From assembly GCF_003590095.1 (NCBI RefSeq), contig NC_039488.1, positions 620,001 to 684,000 of the forward strand: a stretch of 64,000 nucleotides of DNA, read 5' to 3'. The translations under genes and the position numbers were made by a program. Of this stretch, positions 36,908 through 47,402 are shown in pieces. How positions within the stretch are numbered: position 1 is the stretch's first letter; each line of letters opens with the position of its first letter. The notes beneath the pieces are model-generated. The model was not told the origin of the DNA and ran no database searches. It saw only the letters and a list, made by a program, of their open reading frames with translations. This DNA comes from Trichoplusia ni. Its lineage: Eukaryota; Arthropoda; Insecta; Lepidoptera; Noctuidae.

Positions 36908-38302
36908 TATAGATTTGTACTATAACACATTGCTCTGTATAGTATCTTGAATTGTGAAGACCATGATTAGAATAGTTTTTTTGTTACTCTAAATAAAATT
37001 CAATAAAATACTGCAATTCAATTACTTTCACTGCAATTACATAGGTAGATACTTTTTCTTTTAATGAGAAGATGTATGATTATTTGAATAGCAGGTGCTT
37101 ATTTGCATTCAGAAACTAATACTTTTGCGAAACCATTATTTCATTTATTATATAAAATATACTATAGGTTCAAGCAAAACCCTCTCTCTATTTTTAAAAT
37201 TAATTGATAGCGAATTTTAATTTACTTTATATTGATCTTAAAATGGTTAGTTTTAAAACCAGGTCAATGTAAGGCATAAAGTTTTAGCTATTAAATGCAT
37301 TGCCAAACAGTTTGAATAAGTTATGTGCCAAGTGATGGTTAATGCTTTCTATTTTATTCGAGGACATTTATGTGTGTAATCAATTTAATTTAGATTCATA
37401 TCAATTTAAATTAAAGCTAGAAATTTTATGCTGTGCATGATCAATTAAATTGGGTAGTGCCTACTGGACGAAACATAGCTTAAAACAAGTGGTAATTGGC
37501 TCCGCAATTCTTTTATTAAGGGGTATGCTGAAGATATAAAAATATGGTCATCTATCAGGCTGAAGTCCGTAAGAATCGTTGTTGAACCTCGATATTTACC
37601 TCTATTATATTTCGTAATAGCGGCAACAGACATACCTACATCATTTGCAACAAAAAACCTTCCTATCACGGTTTATGAAATACAACTTGGTGAAATGACG
37701 GAGGATTGAGAGGGGCGATTATACGGCCTGTAAGCATTTGACGTGGTTTAAACAACATTTCTTAGCTGTCCTGTTTTCCATCCCCGTTTTTAGTGATAAT
37801 TAGGTACTTTGTGAACTCATGAATTCGAAAAAACTTAGGTCTTGTCAAGATTCAAACTGAAGCCGACGAAGGTCATATGATACCTGAATGGGATTGATTA
37901 TTTGTATGTTAGAATTCAATAGCATATTGCCTGAATTGTGAAATTGAAGTGATAGATATAATTCAATTCAAACCATTGACATACATTCAGTAGGTTTTGC
38001 TAGTTTATTGCTCTCGGAGTTGCAACCGCCGAAAACAAAACAGCTATCGTTAATAGGGTATCATACTAGGAATTATCACAATTAGTGTCTCTGTGGTGAT
38101 TTTACAAAAAATACGCTTACAATAATAATAATGCAGACATTTGTTAGTTTCAGCTTAACCACGACAACCTCAATGGTTTTAGTGAATGTAAATAGAAAGA
38201 ATAAAAAAATCATTAAAATTGGGCCGAAAAACTACTGCAAGGATTTGTATAAAAGGTTGGCAGACATTAAATGATTATTCTAGATAGTAAAAGGGATGCT
38301 TA

Positions 38303-38699
38303 AATGATTGACGTCACATATAGATGACAATTCAGAGAATCTTCACGTCATTAAACAATATCATTTCAATATTTGACAACGCAACGGTTTGGTCACGCCC
38401 GTATTTATCGGGAGTGCACGACTAGTTTCGGACCCAAAAATTTCATTTCAATCATAAGAATGGTATGATTGAAATGAAATTTTTATAGTAACTGACTATC
38501 GTGAGACTGGTTTATTATTTGACTGGAGTGCTTAATTATGAGGCCACCGCGTCAGCTTCTGAGTTTGGGTCCGAAACTAGTCGTGCACTCCCGATAAATA
38601 CGGGCGTGACCAAACCGTTGCGTTGTCAAATATTGAAATGATATTGTTTAATGACGTGAAGATTCTCTGAATTGTCATCTATATGTGACGTCAATCATT
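38303..38699. mobile_element. foldback MITE with identical 138-bp inverted arms
   Basis: The arms 38301-38438 and 38564-38701 are exact reverse complements over 138 bases by my base-by-base reading, from TAAATGATTGACGTCACATA to TAGTTTCGGACCCAAA. Each outer end sits on a TA, so the element is probably 38303-38699 with a TA target duplication, as in Tc1/mariner-type MITEs. The 125-base centre holds a second hairpin whose perfect 21-base arms (AAAAATTTCATTTCAATCATA on the left) enclose seven bases. There is no coding frame. Diverged relatives lie at 5965 and 61029. Confidence 0.88.
38436..38484. repeat. 21-bp perfect hairpin inside the foldback centre
   Basis: Two perfect complementary arms enclose AGAATGG. 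The right arm starts TATGATTGAAATGAAATTTT. This hairpin sits asymmetrically, just inside the left arm of the larger foldback, so one transcript could form two nested stems. Confidence 0.85.
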
Positions 38700-39823
38700 T
38701 AGTCCAAGCACAGCTTCCTGACAAAGCGTTCCAAGAGCTAAAACTCCATTCATTCATTGCTGTGTTTTGAAATTGTATGTACGAAATAACGGATACAAGA
38801 TGCAATTCACTGCATAAAATGCACTGCATAAAACTAGAAATGCTACTTGCTAAATGTATTCTTCGTCCTAGTGAAAGTTAGGGATGACAGAAAAAAAATT
38901 GTGGTATTAACGACGCAACTGTTTATTGAAACGCACAAAGAAATGAATCAGATAACCTTTATTTCATACCGGTCTTACTTTATTATAAAATAAATCCTGC
39001 TATACAGGCAAACACCTTTTATAAGACATCTGTCAAGTCCCTTAAAAATCATAAATCTTGGTAATAACCAGTTTCCCCACAAGGTGTAATTCTGCAAACA
39101 TAAAACATTACAAGATTGAATCTATACAAAATGACTCACAGTAAAAAAAATACTAGAATGTAACTGAAAACATCAAAACAATCACAAATATCACCGGAAC
39201 AAACTAAACAAAATCGTCAATCGATATAACCAGACAATCGACTAACCATAAACAAGGATTAAGAATAATCGCCGCGGCACGTCACTAGCGTCCATAAACT
39301 ATATGTCAGAAGGTCGTGCATCATATAGACACTTCGGTTTTACGAGGTTTTACGACTTCCCTTTGTGCTGACAGCTCCGTCGACTATAAAAAACCTATTC
39401 AAAGGTGGTAGAGACACTTGGACACACATCGTCATGCTTTTAACCTCGCCGGATAGTGTTGTAATGTTCTTCGACGTGTAAAATAGTCACATTGCTACTT
39501 ACAGTGTCCGTATTGTTCGAATAGCTACTACCGTTCCGCTATGGGTTTTAAATTAGCCTGCGCGTGTTTATGTATTTGGCATTGAGTGCCGCTCGACTGT
39601 TACGATGTTTGAGGAAGCTTTGCGATTCGATCTGTGAAATCGGATGTGTTTCTCTAGGTTGGTTTGAGGAATATTGTTTTTAGCTTTACTAGGTCATATT
39701 GATTTATTATTAAGTGTCTTATAATGTAATTAATATTTTTACTAATTTTAGGTTTTCAAGAAACTGATCCTAACTACATTAAGAATTTTCCTGATAAATA
39801 TTTGCCATATACACCTTTACTTT

Positions 39824-39975
39824 ATCATCGTCAGCCGTCAATAACACACTGCTTATACCATAACTTATTCATGTCCTTATCCTCTGCCTCTTTTTTATAT
39901 CATAAGGCCTACCCGGGGTTATGCCGTCCAAGTTTTGGCCATCATTCAGGAATAAATTTACTTCATCTACCATCA
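39824..39975 (+). repeat. possible decayed copy of the CCCACTGCTG repeat
   Basis: ATCATCGTCAGCCGTCAATA followed by ACACACTGCTTATACC, and further on GCCTACCCGGGGTTATGC, resemble an eroded version of the same lepidopteran repeat. The 83-codon plus-strand frame here (39802-40053) has no family signature. Confidence 0.3.
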
Positions 39976-40127
39976 CCCCGTTTGGCTAAGAGTCCTGTCC
40001 GCTCATTCAAGTTTCGTTTTTCTAACTACGATGTCGACTCATGTTTAAACTGACAAAATTTAAGGCAGCCGATCGAAACGTCTTCATCTCCAAGATAGAT
40101 TATGTAAGAATACTTCAGTTAAAACCC

Positions 40128-40275
40128 TCCCTTTGTGAATAGATGACGTCACGTTCCACCAGCGCCGCACTGCGCCCGTACGGTTTACGTCCGGTTTTAC
40201 GACGCCGTCATTACGGCTCGCGGGCCGGCGCTTCGGTATCGGCATCCTGATAAGTAACCGCCTTCGATTCCGGGG
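40128..40275. other. CpG-rich stretch, unassigned
   Basis: GACGTCACGTTCCACCAGCG, CCGTACGGTTTACGTCCGG and CGCGGGCCGGCGCTTCGGTA lie within 150 bases. It contains CRE-like TGACGTCA (40142-40149). It may be an old repeat or a regulatory patch. The Arg-rich 65-codon minus-strand frame (40084-40281) has no known domain. Confidence 0.35.
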
Positions 40276-40899
40276 AGACAATCTTTATAGGATAATTTGA
40301 TTTATCTGACCTACAAGGTCGGGAAAGGGAAGGTACGTCGATGGATGTTATCTTTTTTCTTGTGTTTTGTGTCAAATATGCAAGTGAGTACAGTTACATA
40401 TGATAGGGCTCCTTACAAAGAGTCCCATTACTAAGTCCCTTTCTGCCCGTCAGTCACGAGGCTGTATTTCATGAACCGTGATATCAGTTGAAATCTGCAG
40501 ATTGAAGTAAAATCTATTCTTTTTTTTACACCATTTGATTAATGATCAATTTCTTTGAAGGATGTACCTCAGTCTTCATATCGCAAGTACGGCTCGCATT
40601 CGACTGTTCTTTTTTTTCGTATTTTTTTTTATGAAGATATCAGTGGTATATACATGAGATTACTTTGCAGTACTTCCAAGATTTTTTCGGCTATCACAGG
40701 TGTCTTATTAAAATAAAAAACAGTCAATGAATAAGCAACTCCTTTTTTTCTGTACTGATCATAATCCTGTTCAAGCCAACAATCTAATCAGCTTATAATA
40801 GTCCCACTTCTTGGCACGGGTTTCTTCTCATACAGCCAAGGCTCGAGAATTAACAACCAACACTTCATATGAATTCTATTCAATCGGTCTCCAAAGTAA

Positions 40900-41141
40900 A
40901 GCGTTGTACCTGTACGCCAATCTAAACCTATATTTTGGTCATGTTCATCTTATCTTGATATTTTTTAATGGCACTTATGTATCCATGAACTTTGATAATC
41001 GCCATTTTCTCAAAATTGAAAGAGCTCAAAGAGCTATATTAAAAGTGAGTCATTCCCTACCCTTCTATCATCCCACTACTGATCTTTACAAACAAGTTAG
41101 AGTATTGACGGTAAGGCAACTCTTTGTCCTACAAACTATTA
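40900..41141 (+). pseudogene. LINE ORF2 C-terminal region, upstream part
   Basis: The frame reads LKIERAQRAILKVSHSLPFY, then PTTDLYKQVRVLTVRQLFVL. This is the post-catalytic region of Jockey/CR1-like reverse transcriptases (the QRA-LK and LY-----L---QL motifs). It runs in frame into the DNA element and stops there at 41156-41158. Removing that element and one TA joins it in frame to 42545. Upstream of about 40900 the frame loses recognisable motifs. Confidence 0.7.
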
Positions 41142-42542
41142 GGGTAAGTCCAGGATAGATGCCACACTTTTTGAAAAAGCTTAATAATTCCGAAATTTAT
41201 AATCTTAGAGCATTGTGTTCTTTGAGAAATATTTAATATATTTCTTAATGCATTATTTTATCTGAATCGATTTGATATAGACTGTGTAGATTTTGTATAA
41301 ATTGTAATTTGCTGGACCTCTAAAAAATAGGATAGACGCCTACTGTGGCGGATAGAAGACTTATCATGAAAAATGATGTGAGGATAGGTGCCCTTAGTGG
41401 GGATTGACGACTTAGTCAAACATTGTAACTGATTTGTTATGAAATGAAACAACTATATTATAATAATCAGTCTTTATTGTGTTTTAACATACATAAACAT
41501 TATCATCTATTAACGATCACATATTTTTTTAATAATAATCAACATCTTTTACTAACTACTAGGTAGTAATTAACTTGCATGAACTTTAATACTTCTCCAG
41601 TCTTCTTGATATTAGTAATAATCACCTTAAAAAATAAATATCAACTTTGGTATCAGACTAAATTATTCTTAAGATAGGGGGAGATTTTCGTTATCAAACC
41701 CTAGCACAGGGTGTTTACCTAAAACAAATAAAAATAAATGCTGAGTAGGTATATAGAATTAATTACAGTACCAACAAGACAGTAACTAAAATGATAAGAT
41801 ACAAGGTATAGTAGATCAAATTTAAATTAAAAGATAGTAAATATAGTAATTCTTAAAATAAACTAGAACATACCTAATGTCAATTTTTGTTGGTCATTTT
41901 TAAGAAATCTTCGTCTTAATGTTCTAGATGGTATGCCATAAATTTTAGAAATCTGATTTACACCCTTGTCTCCCTTTTTCATCTCTTCAAACGCTGCTAG
42001 CATACTTTCTTCGGTCCAGGTAACAGCGCGAGGGATAACACCCGGTTTTCTTTTATATTTACGAGGCATTTTGCTCTCCTGCAACAAAACAGCTCTTATA
42101 AAAACAGTTGAGGATAGTTGCCCTTAGGGGCATCTATCCTAATAAAAAACGAGGCAACTATACTTTTTGTAGGGGATAGAAGCCCTTCTCAATAAAAACA
42201 AAAAATGAGCTTTAATGACTATAAAATTTATCAATTTACATAGGTTAATCTTCAATGCAAGCAGACTAATAGAAAAAAAATAGACATTATAGGCGAGAGA
42301 AAAGATACACTGTTAAAATTACTTACGAATCTTATTTTGGCGCCTTTTGTCGTCTCGCCGCGGAAGATTTTTACTCACACGGACGAAACGCGTGCGCTCC
42401 TGTCCACAGTCTGCCTGGCACTGAGGTTGGTGGGGGGAGGACTCGTTACTTATAGAGAAATTTAACTCTCACAGTGCTCCTAACATAGTGAAATAAAAAT
42501 CAAGTCATCTATCCTACTGAGGCATGTATCCTGGACTTACCC
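41142..42542 (-). mobile_element. pogo-like DNA transposon derivative, 1401 bp
   Basis: The ends are GGGTAAGTCCAGGATAGATGCC and, read inversely, GGGTAAGTCCAGGATACATGCC (one mismatch in 22). The flanks are TA on both sides (41140-41141 and 42543-42544), the target duplication of the Tc1/mariner/pogo group. Inside, the minus strand encodes a Pipsqueak-type helix-turn-helix exon. No DDE catalytic domain is visible, so the copy is probably an internally deleted, non-autonomous derivative. GGATAG, often followed after two or three bases by GCC, recurs near both ends (41330, 41350, 41382, 42112, 42134 inverted, 42174, 42509 inverted). These are likely subterminal transposase sites. It sits inside LINE coding sequence. 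Confidence 0.8.
41874..42069 (-). CDS. HTH Psq-domain exon of a pogo-type transposase
   Basis: From the ATG at 42069 the minus strand reads MPRKYKRKPG, and later GVNQISKIYGIPSRTLRRRF. This is the N-terminal helix-turn-helix (HTH_psq, CENP-B N-terminal type) that pogo-like transposases use to bind their own terminal repeats. The open frame could begin seven codons earlier, but MPRKYKRKPG is the usual start in this family. After 65 codons comes ACATTAG|GTATGT, a good splice donor in phase 1, and a stop four codons further on, so this looks like a first exon of a spliced gene. The rest of a transposase (second HTH, DDE domain) was not found before the element's end. Whether a truncated DNA-binding protein is made is unknown. 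Confidence 0.75.
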
Positions 42543-42544
42543 TA

Positions 42545-42798
42545 TAAAAAAACATTCCATGATATCATATGAACCTGAAAAACTTAAATCTATAAGAAGG
42601 AAGGATAGGGTATGTCACATAAAAAAAGCAAACACAACCTTTGCAAAACGGTTTTTCTGCCATCAAAGTAACAACCTGTACAACAAATTAAACAGAGTGT
42701 TATCGATTTACCCACTTACAAAAAACAAATGTAAGCAAAAAGTGAAAGAGTGGCTACAAAACCTAGACTACAATACTACAGAAGACCTGTTAAAATAA
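42545..42798 (+). pseudogene. LINE ORF2 C-terminal region, downstream part
   Basis: This continues the frame interrupted at 41141. It reads KKANTTFAKRFFCHQSNNLY, NKLNRV, and finally KCKQKVKEWLQNLDYNTTED, ending LLK and a TAA at 42796-42798. The YN-L, CK and WL--L-Y--TE-LL pattern closes many CR1/Jockey-like ORF2 proteins. A LINE 3' UTR follows directly. Confidence 0.72.
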
Positions 42799-42835
42799 AG
42801 GAATGAGGCTCACACATCACACAAGCAAGTACACA

Positions 42836-42960
42836 ACACACACACACACACACATTCACACACACACACACAAGAACCCACAACTCCTCTCACACACACA
42901 CACAACTACGCACAACTTCACTCATACTCCACTCCACTCATTACACCACTGTCACACACA
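42836..42960 (+). repeat. (CA)n-rich microsatellite in LINE 3' UTR
   Basis: ACACACACACACACACATTC-type runs are interrupted by short variants. The 67-codon frame at 42803-43006 (Thr/His repeats) is an artefact of this microsatellite. Confidence 0.9.
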
Positions 42961-43258
42961 CATATACCCTAAAAAGCGTCATTACTTAATATTGTTAGAG
43001 TTTTAGTTATTAATTTAATTTTCTTTTTCTTGTAATCTCCTATCATAAAAATAGCACCTATCAAATATAGTATGTATACTTACGATTGTAAACTCTGCGG
43101 GGTGAGGACCTGGTGATCTGTAATACAGGTTATACCTACTTCAGACACCAGCTCCTTACACACACTAGACTGTATTTTTAACATTTAAGTAAGATGTAAA
43201 CATATTCATAAGTCTTTTTTGTTGTGAGGAGAAATAAACGATATATTATTATTATTTG

Positions 43259-43932
43259 TATCTCTTTTCATTCACGGGCTAACTTCATGAGAAGAGACCC
43301 GGTCCTTTTTAAAGGCTTGAACGGGGACACAGGTCCAACGCACAGAGGCCTTCTTGAGAACTTTAATATACAATGTGATGGGGCATCTACTAGGGATAAT
43401 TCACCTCCGCTCTATGGGAGAACAGAGATGAAGAATCCAAAGTAGATGCAAAACTATTGCAATATGTATGTAAAACTAAATAGGCTATTATATAAATGAG
43501 ACATGTTAAGTGGACCAGTTCCTTAAAATGATTCGGAGAACTATGACACCTGCCTTTTTCCACATGGTAATGCAAACAATTAGGCAGGCGGTGACTCGCC
43601 GCTCACTAGATGGGCCCCCTATGATACCGTCACGATTGACAGCAGGTGGGCAACACCAGTGCGAGCGGCTAGGGGTGTAGAGAGGTGCGACACCGATTTC
43701 ACCATCGCGGGTCACAGACCCGGAGCGGGTTTCCTCGTTATTACGCCATTAGACACTTCCACCCCCGAGCATATAGCTCTAGCGACCCCTCTCTAGCCAG
43801 CCAGTTAAGGCAAGAAAGAGCTGGGAGTCCCCAAAAAGAGTGACCCCCTGGGGTATTCAGGTTCCGTTGTGTCGCTACTCACAAACAGCTCGCCACAAGC
43901 TGCCCTGCACTTATTATTATTATTATTATTAT
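43259..43932 (+). repeat. GC-rich UTR-like module ending in (TTA)n
   Basis: A block richer in G and C than its surroundings follows the LINE tail. It contains GGTCCAACGCACAGAGGCCT, GGGTCACAGACCCGGAGCGG and CTCTAGCCAGCCAGTTAAGG. It closes with a (TTA)n run at 43911-43932, as LINE 3' ends do. The wording is familiar from lepidopteran LINE untranslated regions. I cannot name the family. Short frames on either strand here show no conserved domain. Confidence 0.5.
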
Positions 43933-44717
43933 CGCTAATCATAAAAGGAGCTGCTAACGCAGGACTAAACTTGAGAAACTGACTATCTCAAATTCCTTAT
44001 TCTACCTGATAACTAATAATTGAATTTCCTTTTTTTTATAATAATTTATACTACATTAGCACATTACTAGTACAATTTTATTAAGTTCACTAGAGTCAAA
44101 ATTACACGGATATAAATACTCTCAAATCTACCTTGAAAATTGAAAATGAGGAATAAGAGAACCGGGTAAATATAGTGCTATTTGTAAAACATAAATTTCT
44201 TTTTTTTTCAAACTTGCCCACTTTAACGTATTGCTACACTTCATGTCGATGAAGATAGAAACGCGGGTAAGACCACAAAAAGATACAACTAACCCCATGT
44301 AGCTTTATAAGCTCTTTTTCACCTTTTGATAAACGTCAATAACTTGTCAAATAAAACCTAAAATGGCAATCCGAGGTCAGCCATGACAGTTTAATGCCCA
44401 AGTGTCAAAGATACAGTGCTGTCATAACTTTATATTTCACATTTTACGAGTTGATTTTTTAATGTATTTTTAAATAATTTATGGATCTACCGGACCTTTG
44501 TCTGGTTTATTTGTTTGATGGCTGTTTTTTTTTGCGTTTTGGAAGATTGCGAAAGTGAGATAATATGTGAACGTTTTAACTTAAGCATACATTTTACCAG
44601 ACCCGAATAAAAAAAATCTTGATTATGTTAAGGTATTTAACATTACTTTGAATATACATATATTATAAATGATTCAATGCATCTAGTTATAAGAAGTAAA
44701 TACATCTGTAGCCCCAT

Positions 44718-44886
44718 TTGTCTATGAGCGCTCCCTCGCCGACGCGCTCGCCACGCTAGAAGACCATCGACTAACATCGCATCGCTAACGTTATAATCGT
44801 GCGATCCATCAGTGCTAGCTGCGCCCGCCTCGCCGTCCGCCAATCGCAGCCCGCTGCCACGCCTACCGGCCACGCGATTGGCCGAA
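44718..44886. promoter_or_regulatory. CpG-rich patch with paired CCAAT boxes
   Basis: About 170 bases are dense in CpG against very AT-rich flanks. GCCAATCGCAGCCCG and GCGATTGGCC are CCAAT boxes in opposite orientation 50 bases apart, and an arthropod initiator-like TCAGT lies at about 44809. It could be an intronic promoter or enhancer. The 76-codon minus-strand frame (44643-44873) is Arg/Gly/Ala-rich from composition. Confidence 0.4.
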
Positions 44887-47157
44887 CAACAAACTTTGAA
44901 TATAGAACCGCTTTTTTTTCTCTAACGCCTACGTAAGCTCGGACAACTTGTAGATTTAGTTCACGTTTTATTTATTGAACACAATAGTCGATTTCCAATT
45001 CGATTTATTATAATTTTCAACTATCGATTCCGATGGCACTGAATTAATTTTATTTGCCTCCATTAGGCGGTAAACAGTTTTGTCATTCAAATATTCTGGT
45101 CAAGGTGTTGTATCTAGGTTTGCCGACGATGACTCAGGATTGGAAATTGAATTATTTCAGAAAAATACAAGACAGGCTTTTAATGCACATGTTTACCTAC
45201 TAACTTACGTTCTGAATTAATAATTATTGTCAAGAAAACTGCCTGAAATATAATTAAACCCGCATAAATACAACAGAGTTCTTCGACTCGTCATAAAATG
45301 GATGGCAACGGAACATTCAACATGGAGCTTGTAATTACTCGAAGCCGTTATAAATACTCTTAGTTTACAGTAACCTGTAACAATTTAAACGCATAGTTAG
45401 CCATACCAAGCGGATGGTTAGTATAAAGCAATTACCTAATTGCCCTATATTACTTTACATTTTACAACACTCTACTGACCAAACAAGAACTATCCCATCA
45501 CTAGACTTCGAAACTTAATGAAATAAAAACACCGACATTACATTATTCTGTTTTTAAACATTCGGAAATTTCCGTCACAATTCGCAGCCAATCGTGTCCG
45601 TGCTACCATCATAATAATGTCAACTCTTCATTCAAATATTTAGAACAGCCGTTGTACTTCGTAAAAATATGGCTACGTTAATATTATTTCATTAAATTGG
45701 CACACAAACACAGATTCTTAATAGATTTTCTATCTTACCTCCTTAGGGGAAGAAACAAGCCGAATTCACATAGCTATAATGTTATAATTTGCCATAAATA
45801 CCACATAAATTAAGCAGTTATTATTGCAAAATGGTAGATAATGACATTTAATAAAACGTTAAATGATCAAGACTTTCCTGAAATATCTAATCTAAGTGTT
45901 AATAAGGGTCTAGAAGCAGTGTTTAGAGTTTTGTTAGATGGTCATTGCAACGATGTCATAGGCCAAATAGATTTGAACATAAAGTATGTAATTGTGACGT
46001 TTATGGTCAAACTCAATTACATACCGAGGATCAGTAATAAACTTGTTGGGTTAATGTAAGGTTATCATTTAATGATTTTCTTTACTCCCCCAGATAGTGA
46101 TTTGGTGACTTTCACCAAATCACATGCAGACTAACTGTAAAATATGTATTATAAATAAGCAGCTAAAATGAAGTAGGTATTCGGTAAAGTTGCAGTTGCA
46201 AATTACAGTCGCTAAAACAAATCCCGAAATCATCAAGAAGTCTTGTTAAGTTCCTGAGAAAGAGACCTTTGAACGTGAAAAGAGGACATTATACTTTGTC
46301 CCACATCTTCTATTAATATGCTTGCGTTTTCCAATATGGTAACATTTTCTTAAGGCCACACTAAGCCAACGTGTCACGAAGTTATTGATTGTCTGTCATT
46401 GTAGATCCTGGCGTACAGTGGGCAGTATGTTGGCGGAATAAAAAATAAACCATAAAATTCTAAATTTAAACAGAAAATAAGCAACAATCTCTCTCTCATC
46501 TTCACACTGTACTTTAAATGTTAGACTTTATCTTATCTATGTGACCTTGTCCGCCATTTTATAGTCCTAGCTTTCACGACGCACATAATTTAAACTTTTA
46601 ATTTTAGAATACAAAGTAAACTTATTGCCAACTGCACGACTCTGATGTTAGAAAGTTTCAGTGGACCAATCAGGAGAGGCCAGCGGTAATCGTCGTTTTC
46701 TAATTGGTCAATAAATATTTACTATTAACATCAGTGCCATGTATTTCGTTTTATGACTTGTTTTAGTGTTTGGTGTTAAGGCGGGAATAAATAAGAAATT
46801 CGTAATTTTCCTAAACGGTTGTTTTAGCAGTAAATTAGTCGGTAATGTGTTATTTTCTGTAGTGTTCAATACTTAAAACTTTGACTTTTAATCTGTAAAT
46901 ATTTAATATTGTCTGACGGTTTCTTCTAAATTTTCATAATGATTCATGAATAAAGAAGAATAATCATTGACATTATTCAATATCATTTCGTCTGTTTTAG
47001 AACTTAAATTGACAAAAGTTCTAGTCTGAGATCAGTCTCTTGGTATTTTTCCAGCGACTACAGAGTAAGAATGACTGAAACCCGCATCCCTACAAACCGT
47101 TGACCAGATGTTCAACTCGTTCCCTGTCCGACTCATTAACGTCAAGCAAAGTGAGCT

Positions 47158-47402
47158 TAAAATTAGAAGCTGGAACGCGGGGCACACGGCGCATGCGCAG
47201 CGCAGGCTTTGTTTACACCGACACAGAGTGGGCACTAAGTGTGATATCGTTATCGGCGCGTCCACTTCCTGCGTAGTTCTGCGCTCGGTCACGTAGCCGG
47301 GCCATAAGGGACAATGTAACCGCATTTAGTGTGTGCGCCGATTGTTTCGCCTCAATAGCCCCTTGTTGTACCGATATCGCACCGGACGCGCGAAACGTCA
47401 CG
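47158..47402. promoter_or_regulatory. CpG-rich patch with NRF1/Ewg-type palindrome and ETS-like site
   Basis: GCGCATGCGC at 47189-47198 is a perfect NRF1/Erect-wing core, and CCACTTCCTGCG at about 47261 contains an ETS-type GGAAGTG. CpG dinucleotides are frequent across 245 bases. This combination is typical of constitutive promoters. Direction and product are unknown. The overlapping frames on both strands (47032-47401) are probably composition-driven. Confidence 0.45.

Larger units (their letters stand above)
40850..43258 (+). mobile_element. 5'-truncated non-LTR retrotransposon (LINE), split by a DNA element
   Basis: The C-terminal part of a LINE ORF2 lies on either side of the DNA element at 41142-42542, followed by a 3' UTR of about 460 bases. 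The UTR has a (CA)n-rich block, an AATAAA at 43233-43238 and a terminal (ATT)n run at 43246-43257. The tail and protein pattern suggest a CR1/Jockey-group element. The family is not assigned. The reverse-transcriptase core is missing, so the copy is dead on arrival. The left limit is approximate. Confidence 0.75.

Noticed and set aside
40084..40281. 65-codon Arg/Pro-rich minus-strand frame, considered as a DM-like DNA-binding exon
   Set aside because: It has no cysteine or histidine zinc ligands. The composition reflects a CpG-rich patch.
42803..43006. 67-codon Thr/His-repeat frame
   Set aside because: It is a translation of a CA microsatellite in a LINE 3' UTR.
44643..44873. 76-codon Arg/Gly/Ala-rich minus-strand frame, considered as a dsx exon
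   Set aside because: It lacks the Cys/His pattern of a DM domain and is explained by CpG-rich composition.
46640..46740. Inverted CTGATGTTA ends with paired CCAAT words, considered as a MITE
   Set aside because: The match breaks down after about ten bases, and no target duplication could be defined.
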